A stretch of 64,000 bases of DNA, taken from Rhodamnia argentea (lineage: Eukaryota; Streptophyta; Magnoliopsida; Myrtales; Myrtaceae). The notes beneath the pieces are model-generated. The model saw only the letters and a program-made list of their open reading frames with translations, did no database searches and was not told the origin of the DNA. Both the position numbers and the translations under genes were made by a program. Where the stretch lies: contig NC_063157.1 of the NCBI RefSeq assembly GCF_020921035.1, forward strand, positions 22,585,015-22,649,014. The letters run 5' to 3'. Positions 22,150-32,561 of the stretch are shown here, one piece after another; position 1 is the first letter of the stretch, and the number at the start of each line of letters is the position of its first letter.

Positions 22150-22958
22150 GGTGATCGATTGGTGTCTGGTTTGATCCCTCGACTACTAGCGGCGATCTCA
22201 GCAATTTCAAGATGGTCAATGTAAGTACAGATTGTGGGTTTTTTCACGGGCCGTCGCTCGCAAGTGGAGGTTTACAGCCTGAGGGCAAATTCCTGGAAGC
22301 GGATCGGCGATGTATTCCCTTGTGGGATCGATGACAAGTGCTCGGGCAATCAAGTTGGCCTTCAGGAATTTCGGGCTTTGGTGCTACCAATACGAGACGG
22401 TGTTGGTCCTGTTCAATCTGGTCGATGAGGTTTTTCCATCGGATGGTCCTGCCACATTCAATGCGTTCGGCGACTGAGCAGATATGTTTGTTCCCGGTAG
22501 CATCTAAGCCGTCCTATCGTAGTGTGGGAAGGTGGATCATGAAAGAGTTCGGCATTGCCGAGTCCTGGACCAAGTTTTACGCGATAATACTATCTTCAAC
22601 TTCAGGCGGCCTTCTGCAATATTCACTACTTGGATTTGCAGGCTCTCAAGGCATTTTCTTCACCAAGGCCTCATTTTTGGGTCTGCATCTCGTGTCCTAC
22701 GACATAGGGACAGCACGGTTTGAAGACTTCGAAGTTTATGGAATCGATCCCCCCCTTAACTGTCCAAGAATATCGAGACTTTGGGCTTTCCGGACATGTA
22801 CTTTAGGAAATGGTTCATGCATGTATCGATATTCCTTTTTATATCTCATCGAGGTTGATTCAGTCCAGAGCTGCCGGTTGGTATCCAAACCACAGAGCTC
22901 GGCTTCTCTTAAGAACACTTGGACAACAAATTTTCTAGAACTTATATGTATTTATTGA
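22150..22958 (+). pseudogene. F-box-associated protein, copy 3 (5'-truncated, frameshifted)
   Basis: Nucleotide and protein similarity to copies 1 and 2 starts at 'gatcgattggtgtctggtttgatccctcg' and runs to the C-terminus. The F-box and first third are absent, replaced by repeat DNA. Recognisable pieces: EVYSLRANSWKRIGDVFPCGI (22261-22330), a frameshift around 22350-22440, then VRHCRVLD/FGIAESWTKFYAI-type sequence. About 120 bp without counterpart interrupts it near 22732-22850. Clearly non-functional and the oldest lesion set in the array. Confidence 0.8.
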
Positions 22959-23293
22959 TAAATTGGAATTACGTTGCTTGACTGAATAATGTGGCAAACT
23001 GTCATCTGAATAACTTTCTGAAAGGGGCACCAGAAGGAGTGAAGGGCAATCCAAGAATTACTTCCTCTGTCATTGTTTCACAGAGAGCAAAAACGACATG
23101 CTTTGTCCATGCCCGAAAGCAATAGAAAAGGAATAAGCATCAATGAATCCATGAACGGGAAACCATAAAAACACCCGCCTTGTCTTGCAAACAACAATTC
23201 TATATCCGAACTAGATAGAGATTGAGAAGTAAACCCAGACAAGAGTGTTTCAAACCCACAAAGAAGGTGGAGAGAGAGAGAGAAAGAGAGAGA
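22959..23293 (+). promoter_or_regulatory. Upstream region of the HSP20-TM gene
   Basis: Contains 'ccataaaaacacc' (about 23163-23175), a weak TATA-like element, and a GA tract just before the ATG at 23294, probably in the 5' leader. Confidence 0.4.
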
Positions 23294-24093
23294 ATGGCGG
23301 CGAGATCGGGAACAGGACGATCACCGACCTCTTCGTCTTCACGACCCAGTTATGAAGACATCGAACCGAAGTCAGCAGAGTGGAAAGAAGAGAAAAGTGC
23401 TCATATTTTGAATGTCCATCTTCCAGGTACATACGAATTTTTATGATGTAGTATTATTCATATATCAATGTACGAAAAGAGAGACTTTTTCATATGGCGA
23501 AAGCGAAAATTCTCGCTTGTCATCTTTGAAACATTGCAGGTTTCGTTAAGGAGCAGATCAGGGTAACCTACGACGACAGCTCGCGCTCCTTCAATGTCCA
23601 AGGAGACCGTCCCCTTGGGGACAACCGGTTCGGCCGTCTCAACAAGGATTTCGCCATCCCGGACAACTGCAAGATGAAGGACATGGAGGGCAAGTTCCAG
23701 GATGAGGTGCTCACGATCACAATACCAAAGGAATACGTCTCCCCATTCTTTGGTCCTAAAGAAGCCACCACAAGTGCACAATCAGCACCAGAAAATGCCC
23801 CAAGCGTCACTCATAAGCCGCCAGCGATCAGCGAGCCACCAAAGGTACCCCCATCAGTGCCACCGCCGAACGGGAAATCTCTTGAGCCGAATAGGCGGAA
23901 AGAAACAACGGGGAAGGAAATGAAGAGTGCCAATGACACTGATGATGCTAAGAAGAATAAGACGAGGGAAGGGAAGGTGGGTGAACCAGAGAAGCAGCTG
24001 CTTGTGAATGTGAGTGTGGCGGCTCTTGTGCTTGTGGCACTTGGGGCTTATGTTGGTTACAACTTTGCTTGTCCTAGGTCGGCAAAAGACTAA
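23294..24093 (+). CDS. HSP20-domain protein with C-terminal membrane anchor (RTM2-like)
   Basis: Two exons, 23294..23426 and 23540..24093, joined in phase 1 (CCA G|GT), 228 aa. Residues about 18-100 form an alpha-crystallin/HSP20 domain (YEDIEPKSAEWKEE, then LPGFVKEQIRVTYDD, DRPLGDNRFGR, then DEVLTITIPK). A Pro-rich linker (PPKVPPSVPPP) and a charged Lys/Glu segment follow. Residues about 204-223 are a hydrophobic span (NVSVAALVLVALGAYVGYNF) ending close to the C-terminus, a tail anchor. This architecture defines the RTM2 group, HSP20-like proteins that are not heat-induced chaperones; RTM2 itself restricts long-distance potyvirus movement in Arabidopsis phloem. Shorter than RTM2 and possibly orthologous to another group member. 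A GA repeat precedes the ATG and AATAAA is at 24114. Confidence 0.88.
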
Positions 24094-24113
24094 TCTACCT
24101 TAGCATCATGTCT

Positions 24114-24119
24114 GAATAA
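24114..24119 (+). terminator. Polyadenylation signal AATAAA
   Basis: Canonical near-upstream element 20 bases after the stop codon of the HSP20-TM gene. Confidence 0.5.
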
Positions 24120-24464
24120 ATGTTCATCACATGGTTATGGGTGTAAAATAATATCAGAGGCAGTGAAAGTATATACATGTGCGCTTCTTCAAATGCATAT
24201 TTGTATAGTACCTTGAATGGTAGCAATCTATATGTCTTGACTGTGATTTATTCAGATATCTCAGCTTCGTGCATTCTTGCCCCGGAAGCAATTGAGTTCA
24301 CGAGGAATTCCATCTATGCTCAAGCGCTTTGGAGTGATCATAACTTCCATGCATACTCTGTTTGTTTAGGCTAATCCGTGCCTTGTTCGTTATCGGTCCA
24401 TCCATATTGTCCGGTGTTAATGAATGCACGATTGTATTAGCTCATTATATATGATGTCGGGAAA

Positions 24465-25075
24465 ATTCCAAATAAAGGCTGAAGTGCCGTCATTTTTTCA
24501 AATAAAAGTCTCGGGTGGACTTTTTTTTATTTATTTAAATAAGGTATGAAGTGACCATATTAATTTCAAATAAGGGCCTAAAGTACCCAAATTGTCTCAA
24601 ATAAGGACTTTTGGCTGGCCAACGAGCATATGACTATTCAAGCTGTCGGAAAAGGGGTATTTTAGTCAAGTAAACTCTAAGTATATTTTTGTTTAATTTT
24701 TTGATTTTTTTTTACTTTTCTATTTTCATTTTTCTTTTTGGCCTCTTACATCTCATCCTTCCTTTCTTCAAACGGAACGAAAAAGCCTAGAATCAGATCG
24801 ATTCTCTAAATTCCTTTTTGTATATTCCCAGCTATTCACGGAACGTAACAAGGAGATGAAGACTCATCTTCTTTCGGAAGAAATCGGAAAATTTCTTGGG
24901 AATCCTACAAGATCTATTCTTCCTTTTTTCTCCGACAAATGTTTCTTTTGTCTCTTCTAGGTGATCGGAACCGCCGGCCTCAGGTGAGGGCTGCCCTTGC
25001 TGGCATCAGGCAAGAGTGGCCCTCACCTGGGCGAGTGAGAGCAGCCCTCGCCTGGCCTTCTGCTGAGTACCAAGA
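24465..25075 (+). mobile_element. Family A element, left half only, carrying a ycf2-like insert
   Basis: Starts with the family A arm units ('caaataaaggctgaagtgcc', 'caaataagggcctaaagtaccc', 'ctcaaataaggac'), as at 3975. It continues through an AT-rich stretch and a coding-like segment (24754-24940), then the typical GC-rich 'ctgcccttgc...gccctcgcctgg' core. No inverted right arm was found before the break at about 25075. Confidence 0.6.
24754..24940 (+). pseudogene. ycf2: Fragment resembling plastid ycf2 (nuclear plastid-DNA insertion)
   Basis: One frame is open for about 62 codons and reads [19 protein letters not shown], then [19 protein letters not shown], then FLGNPTRSI and FFSDK. The order and spacing match a stretch of plastid Ycf2 ([31 protein letters not shown]) with substitutions and a small in-frame deletion. 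It is too short to be functional and sits inside a transposon-like repeat. Matched from memory; a divergent mitochondrial ycf2 copy is an alternative source. Confidence 0.65.
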
Positions 25076-25193
25076 TACAGCAGTGTCAACCAGCAAGCAC
25101 TAAAGAAGTGGGAAGTTCATGCTCAGCATACATACAGAGTGTGGGTCACAAAAATCCACCCGTCCCAATCAAATGAATATTGTCTAGCGGAAG

Positions 25194-25224
<31 letters not shown>

Positions 25225-26330
25225 AGACATAGATAGCAAACGCAATGGGGACAATTGAGGAACAATGCGGAGACCAAACCTTCATTAAGTCACTGAAAAC
25301 CTTGCCATATGATTTTTGTCTTCATCTTTCTCGTGATACCCTGTGAATGAACCCGCACACCTCTTGTCCTTTACCTTGGAGACTATGAGATTTCTCATTT
25401 TTGTCTTATATGTAACGTGATAACTATGTTTATATTGAATTTATTGTTTGATTGTTGTAGGCACGATAATGAACATAAGAAATTGCTGATCCATCTAATT
25501 CCTTGTGCTTTATCTGTTGCTATTTTTTCTCCATCAACCGAGTGGGCCATAATTTGTTTAATACCTTCTGATATAATTCCCAGCCTATCATCTTCCTGTC
25601 ATTTATACATCACATGTGATACCGAATGTGCCACAGAAAAACAGAACATTCCGACCCTATGTTCACGGGACATGAGTCGTACGGGGACATCCTGCAAATC
25701 TCAAGAACCGATTAGGTCTGGGTCATTTGGTCTTTGTAATGAGCTTGACACGAAACAGTTTACATGCAATTAGTGAAGTTAAATAAGTAAAGTCTTGTTT
25801 TCAGACCGCTTTAATCCTCTGAAAACTTGGGGAATCTCAAAATACCGTGAGACCTTTTCATCTGGTGCAGTTGGTCAGTTTCTGACATCAATATAGACCC
25901 AAAACATGCAAAAAGAAAAGAAGAAAAGTTGTCATCACCCTTCCGTATATTTTGTGCACCGCGAGATTTTTCTCGTGACTGCAGCAGAATCTGGTTTGTC
26001 TTTGCTCAATGAGTTTTCAATGTTCCAAAAGGAAAAGGTCAAGATTAGGTCTTGCTCAATTTTAATAACGTTTGCATTCGACAGATAGTTAACATCCACC
26101 ATAAAACCTTGTTTATTGGCATGCTGTACTTTGCATTTTGTCTTGTCCGGTGGAGGAACATGGCTTCCTTTATTGCCCTGTACATACATTCTCCCGTGAA
26201 TTCATAACTTCTCTCTAGACTAATGGCAGAACTGGCGAGAGAGAGAGAGAGAGAGTTCAATCCATTCATCTTACAGTTCTTCAAAATCTCTGGAAATTCC
26301 TCCATTTTCATCTTAACATCTCTGTCTCTC
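25076..26330. other. Intergenic, upstream of the LRR receptor kinase
   Basis: Contains a GA microsatellite at about 25194-25214. Short open frames (25417-25773, 25906-26088) have no recognisable domain. GA repeat 26237-26253 falls in the probable 5' leader of the kinase gene. Confidence 0.45.
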
Positions 26331-29300
26331 ATGGCCAAGCAGGCATTCAATCCATTTCTACTTGTCCTTCTGGTAATATCAATTTCAACCCACCACTCAG
26401 ATCAGCTCGAATACTCCCAATCACAAGCTCTCTTCAGAGTCCAGAAGCTCTTCCACTACCCACCGGCTCTGAGCAGCTTCCACAACACCACAGATTTGTG
26501 CAATATTGACCCAACCCCATCCTTCACATTAGTCTGCTATGAAGACAGCTTGACTCAGTTGCAGATCAATGGCCAAGAAGGGATTTTCCCACTCCCTCAG
26601 CATTTTTCCACCTTTGATTTCTTTTCCACTCTCACCGCTTTTTCAAGCCTGAGAGTCCTCACTCTGGTCTCTCTAGGGCTTGGAGGGCCTATACCTGATG
26701 TGGTTGGGAATTTGTCTTCTCTTGAAATATTGAACATGAGCTCCAACAGCTTCTATGGTGCAATTCCTGAGGAGGTTTCTCATCTGAAGAATCTGCAGAC
26801 TCTCATACTTGATCACAACAGGTTGGTGGGTCAAGTACCCAGTAGGGTCAGCTCTCCTTTACTCCTGGCTGTCTTGAGTTTAAGGAACAACTCATTGAAT
26901 GGGTCACTTCCAAGTACATTTTCATCTATGGAATCACTCAGGATTCTGGCTCTCTCAGGAAATGGCCTATCTGGGGAAATTCCTGATCTTCACAACTTAA
27001 CTAATCTTCAAGTTCTTGATTTAGAAAACAACAACTTTGGGCCACGTTTTCCTAACTTATCCACCAGATTGGTCTCCCTAAACTTCAGGAGGAACAAATT
27101 CGCACTTGGCATTCCTGAGAAACTAAGATCATTTTATCAGCTCCAGAAGTTTGATGTTTCTCTGAATGGATTTGTGGGGCCCTTTTTGCCACTGCTGATG
27201 TCTCTTCCTTCAATGAGGTATCTTGACATTAGTGGGAACCAGTTCACAGGAATGCTCTTGCAGAACATGTCCTGTAGTCCCGAACTTGCATTTGTGAACA
27301 TGTCTTACAACCTCTTGACAGGAGACTTGCCCACTTGCCTCGAATCTGAGTCTACGGTTGTTCTTTATTCCAAAAACTGCCTGAAAAATGAAGATCAGGA
27401 GCAACGCCCATTGGTTTTCTGCCACAATGAGGCTTTGGCAGTCGATGTTTTGCCTCCACAGTGGAAGCACGAGAAAAGAAGTGGTAAAGCTAAAGCAGCT
27501 CTTGTGTTTGGTGTAGTTGGAGGAGTTGTTGGAGCAGTCACAGCTATGGCCCTGGCATTTTTCTTGGCTTTTATGAAGCTACAGCGGAGAAGTGAAGATC
27601 AGCCACCTACGGCGCAATTGATAACGGAAAAGGCGTCGACCACTTGTAATTTGAAGCTGCTTTCTGATGCAAGTAAGATCCATGTTCAGCCACAAATTAA
27701 TTCTTATTGACTATTATAGACTAGAGTCCGTGTTGTGACTTGTGAGGGAATACTCTTCTGTCTTCAGGATACATATCACAGACAATGAAAATGGGAGCCA
27801 GCATCCCAGCCTACCGGACATTTGCTTTGGAGGAGCTCAAGAATGCTACGAATAACTTCGATAATTTATGTTTATTAGAAGACGGTTCACATTGTCAGGT
27901 TTAAGTTTTCTTGAACAGGATCAATTCTCAATCTCTTAACGGATTTAGCAACTCTGACATAGGATCATTGTGAATTGATAATGCTGAATCGCACAGAATA
28001 GAAAAGTTGCCATTGCATTTCTCCCGGAACATGAAGTTCAAAGGAAAACATCATTTGATTCATTAACATGAAATATTCTTCTTAGAGCCGATGAACATAC
28101 AAATACACTATCTGTACCAACTTAAATTAAGTATTACTTATCTTTTCTATGGAGAAAATTCTGAAGACTAAAGTGCAACTGAAGTTGTGTGTGCATACTA
28201 TCATTAAATACTGCTGGGATTATGACTTCCTTTCTTTACCTAAACCATGTTATCAGATATACAAAGGTAGGCTAGCAGACAGCACACTTGTCGCTATTAG
28301 AAGAATCAAAACGGAAAAAAGACACAGTTCTCAGTACTATATGCCCATCATTGAGAGGATCTCTAAGCTCAGACACGAAAATTTGATTAGTACTCTTGGA
28401 CACTGCTTCGAGTGCTACCCCGAAGATTCCAGTGTTTGCAGAATCTACCTTATGTTTGAGTTTGCTGTGAATGGGACGCTCAGAGACCAAATTTCTGGTA
28501 AGGTGTTTCCTAAAATAGTCCTTACAAAATCAATTCCCAAATCAATTCGTATAGAGCGATTTGTCTAGAATAGTGAAAGCTTGTAAATAGCAAATAAATT
28601 GCCCACCTTCTTTAGTTATGGTAGTCATTTAACATCTTATTGCATGTTATTCAATTACCACTAATCGAATTTGATTCTCCGGAGCTCCTTCTAGTACATG
28701 TTTGGCAGATATAGCGCACTAATCACTTGTTTTTTCTACCAAGAATCAGAAGTCTAGTACTAAATGTAACTGACTACTTTTACTTGGAGAATGAGCTGAA
28801 TTTTTTCCTTCTACATCTTCAACAAGGTATTTTATCTTCATCTCTTCCCTCAGGAGGACATTTAAGGAAAACATTTTCTTGGACTCAGAGAATTGTAGCT
28901 GCTATGGAGATCATGAAGGGTATTCAGTTTCTGCATACAGGAATCGTGCCCGGTGTGTACTCTAATAACATGAAGATTACAGACGTTCAGTTGGATCGCG
29001 ATCTTCACGTTAAGCTCAGCAAATACAATCTACCCCTCTTATCGGACGATTGTGGACGGGTGGGTAGTTATAATGATAATTAGATATGCATGTTAATGTA
29101 GTGTGCTTGGCGGTGGATACTGAACATTTCTTTGCCACAACTTTCCTTCAGGCTAGTTCACGTGTTCAGCTGCCCAGAGCCATAGGAAGTAACCGCACAA
29201 GGTATAGCATGAATTTGTCATTGAAGCGATTCCCCTAATTCCTTCCCTCCAGCTTCCCTTCTCCTTCCTAATCCGAGAAAATGTAAAGAAAAGCTTTCAT

Positions 29301-30026
29301 CTTGATGCAACTGCATGTGCTAGTTCATCTGTGCTGGTCAGTTATCCCCAACTTAGTGGCCTCATTTTCTTCACCGTTGATGTTCTTGAAGACATTCATG
29401 TGCACTTCCTAATGGTATCTCACTCATACAGGTATTTCATATCAGAGATTATCATCTATTATTCTTCATTTATGCAGGGGAAAAGATAATGAAAAGAGTG
29501 ATGTCTATGAAATGGGAGTGATTTTGCTAGAACTCATAGCAGGAAGGCCGATCACGTCCAATAATGAAGTTCGTCTTTTGAAAGATCTTGTAAGTACTTT
29601 TCTTTTTCAGTTTCATTGTGGTCCTTGGAATCAGATAGAATAAGTGGAGAATGTCCTTGTAACTTGCCCAAGTGACACAAAGGATGGATTTCAACGAGCC
29701 ACAAAAAAGCAGCAATTGTCATTCCTAGTCAAATGTCACAAAACTTCTACCACTTTGTTTTGTTGCAGGTACAAGTAAGCTTGTTAGCTGACGATGGTGC
29801 GCGAAGGAGCATAGTAGATCACACTTTGCAAAAGAAGTGTTCAGATGAATCACTCAGAGTAATGATGGATATTTGCATCAGGTGTTTGTCTGAGGAGCAA
29901 AGTCATAGGCCATCTGTCGAGGATGTGCTTTGGAACTTGCAGTTCGCCACACAGGTTCAAGATTCGTTGAGGCATGATTTCCAATTTGATCAAGATCTCA
30001 CGGTGCCATCGTTTCTGGAATTGTAA
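26331..30026 (+). CDS. Leucine-rich-repeat receptor-like protein kinase, probably inactive (At2g02780/At1g14390 type)
   Basis: Seven exons: 26331..27672, 27768..27898, 28257..28497, 28854..29059, 29152..29201, 29478..29589, 29769..30026; phases close at 779 aa, close to the family's length. Signal peptide 1 to about 24 (FLLVLLVISIS), N-terminal cap with DLCNIDPTPS, about nine LRRs (for example LEILNMSSNSFYGAIPEEV, LQVLDLENNNF), transmembrane span about 389-415 (ALVFGVVGGVVGAV), then a degenerate kinase domain. The VAIK lysine is Arg506 (VAIRRIK), HRD is replaced around LHTGIVPGVYSNNMK, and DFG is not recognisable. The C-lobe retains DVYEMGVILLELIAGRP and HRPSVEDVLWNL. Likely a plasma-membrane pseudokinase or scaffold. 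The start at 26331 was chosen because it begins the signal peptide; an in-frame ATG at 26223 would add 36 residues through a GA repeat. Confidence 0.88.
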
Positions 30027-30969
30027 ATGTTGACTTCGTCTGCATTTTCCATATCAAAAATTGCAAATGCAGGATGAACCTTTTTTATTTCCCGCCACTT
30101 GAGGTACATACAAGCAATTGGGAAGTTGTTTTTTGAAGGCCCCAGCGAATTTTTCGAGAGAAAATTCCGCGTTAGCGCTTGACACGTTTATATTATTTGT
30201 TTCATGTTGATGAATTGTATTACTAACATGAATTTAGCTTGCTCCTGGTCATTCTGGTATCAAACATTCCTGTTTATGGAGAGCTTGGCTGAGGCAGTAC
30301 ATTGCCTGATCTAGTATTGACGTTTGTTACAGTAGAACTATTCAAGTCCACAAAATAGAGGTTGTTCTATCTATTCTGAACATCATGGGTTTCGGTGGAA
30401 TGAAGAGGCTCAAGGGAGGAGAGTACCATGAAGTAGCGGTACAAATCTAGACACCACAACCATCCGCTAATACGGGGAATTTTTGGTATTCGAAATTCAG
30501 ACACAAATTGTGACTGCAAGTATGCCGAATTTCCTGTTTATTGGCAGATCTTATCTAGTCAAAGTTTTCCTTTTTATTAGCTTCCTGAATTCATAAATAT
30601 CGTTCTTCACAATCCTCGACAATGAATCTGAACGTTCCAATCCTATCCTCGAACTTTTTCCTTTCATGGAAGATATGAGTATCTGAATCTGGATAAAGTG
30701 CAAAAATTTTCCTTTCTTGGCCTTTTGGCTAAGACCACAGTGGACACGTAAGAAATAGCCCAACATGTCCTGGTGATGAGTATCTTGGCAAGTTGAACCT
30801 CAAAGAAGCCATCACAAATTACCCAAATAGATTTACAAATTATGGAAAGAAAGAGGCCGAAACAAGCAGGGTATATCGATTCCTATACCATGGAAATTGG
30901 TAACCAAATCCTCTCGAAAACAATTACTTCATTTGGCAGTTGGCTCCAGCTTTCTTTGCATCTTTGCCC
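30027..30969. other. Intergenic between LRR kinase and nsLTP
   Basis: 3' UTR of the kinase gene and promoter of the nsLTP. Only short open frames without domains. Confidence 0.4.
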
Positions 30970-30978
30970 TATATATAG
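30970..30978 (+). promoter_or_regulatory. TATA box of the nsLTP gene
   Basis: TATATATAG, 72-80 bases upstream of the ATG at 31050. A start site about 30 bases downstream would leave a leader of roughly 45 bases. Confidence 0.7.
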
Positions 30979-31049
30979 AGCACAACAATGCCCTTCCTTC
31001 AACCTGAATCATAGAACCAACAGAACCCCCTAGAGAAAACAGAGAGAAC

Positions 31050-31412
31050 ATGGGAAGCACAACGTCGAATCGCCAATTGGCTGCTAAAGTTCTATTCTTC
31101 TTGATCATCATGTTCATGAGTTCAAACCCAGCGAACTCAATAACATGTCAGGATGCCTTGAAAGTTATACTTCCCTGTGGACCATTTGCTTTGGGCACAG
31201 TTCCGCCTCCACCGAGTGCCGCGTGTTGTTCGGGTGCACATACCTTGGCGAGCATGGCAGATTCCACCGAAGCACGCAGGACTCTGTGCCAATGTTACAA
31301 GGACATTCCGCCTTCTGTAGGGATCAAGCCTGAGAGAGTCCAACAGATTCCTCAGTACTGCAAGGTTGATGTCACCATCCCAACTGACCCTCACGTTGAT
31401 TGCAGCAGGTGA
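31050..31412 (+). CDS. Non-specific lipid transfer protein (secreted, type 1-like)
   Basis: 120 aa. Signal peptide about residues 1-30 (KVLFFLIIMFMSS...NPANS), mature protein beginning ITCQDAL. The eight-cysteine motif is complete: C, C (ILPCG), CC (SAACCSG), CxC (LCQCYK), C (QYCKV), C (VDCSR), which forms four disulfides around a lipid-binding tunnel. The spacer with PPPPSAACC and the CQC centre fit the LTP1 group, and the IPP/Arg-rich stretch follows the CQC pair. Family members bind fatty acids, act in cuticle deposition and defence, and are exported to the cell wall. The ORF ends DCSR* where AGCAG|GTGAAA is a plausible donor; LTP1 genes often have an intron there, so the last residues could differ. 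Confidence 0.9.
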   Translation: MGSTTSNRQLAAKVLFFLIIMFMSSNPANSITCQDALKVILPCGPFALGTVPPPPSAACCSGAHTLASMADSTEARRTLCQCYKDIPPSVGIKPERVQQIPQYCKVDVTIPTDPHVDCSR

Positions 31413-32561
31413 AACCTCTTTTTCTCTATATGGTAACTCTTGATTGCCTCCATCAAATTCCAATGGGGAAATTCGATCTTGCAGAGACACTCGGTCGACA
31501 TAGATTCACGTTACGTATCCACAAGTTTTCCCTGTATGAGACGATCTCATATGACATGATATGATATCAGAAGATTGTCTACACAAAATTCCCTGTTTGT
31601 GCATTGTCACCTTCGTGCACATATCGAGAGATCTAACTCTGAAATTTACTCTATTGAAGCAACAAACAGCTCCTATAAACTGTCATTGACAATAGGACCG
31701 TCTATCTTGTCCTCCTTTCTAGCATGGATTAATTTGGTAATCACATGAACGCTGATATAAGCTATGCGCATCGTTTGTTCAAGAATAAGAACTGGAACGG
31801 ATTTAATGGCCTGTTCCAGACAAGGTTTGTTTTGGCAGAGTATGAATCTAGGGAGCGAAACGAGGCTTATGATTGTATGTACCCAATCGACTACTGAGAG
31901 TTGTAGAATGCGTGTTTTCCTTAAAAGTCATACATTTGCAGATGCGGACATGTTTTAGCGTGTCGTGTCAGATCGTATGCTGTGGCTTGATGCTTGTCCA
32001 TTCTTTAGTTATGGAAGAACTTAGTTCATTATGTATATGGGCTGTGATCTTGGTATGATAATCGCTCTAGTGATGCTTGGGTATAATCTCATTTTTCCTT
32101 TCTTTGGCTCTTTGATGGAAGCATTCCGTGAAGGAGGAAATCTCCAGATGGGTCCTGATATTCAAGTCAAGACGTTTGCGGAGACAGCAGAGGACACATT
32201 GCCAATGTCTTAACATGTTCATGTAATAATCGAATAAGCAATGTGAATGAAGAGGCCATAATTTTCTCAACTTTTTTTGGTGCTGTATTTCGTTTCTGAT
32301 AATTAATCCGCTACTTCATACGGCAAATTTTATCAGCGGACTACTCACTAAAGGGAGGCAAGGTAGAGATCAGACATTTTCAGTTCGAAACCGAAGCTGT
32401 TCGGACGAGCAAGGTCGAGATGATTTCTTAGCAATATGCATCGGTGGAACTGTTAAAACGAGAAGCTCATAGAACAAAAACAACAAATATTCCAACTTAT
32501 AGATTTAAATACAAACCCGCTATCTTACTGTATGCTCGAGAAAGCATAGACAAGAACACGT
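31413..32561. other. Intergenic between nsLTP and NUFIP gene
   Basis: Contains the convergent 3' ends of the two genes. Open frames at 31764-32213 show no domain. Confidence 0.4.
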
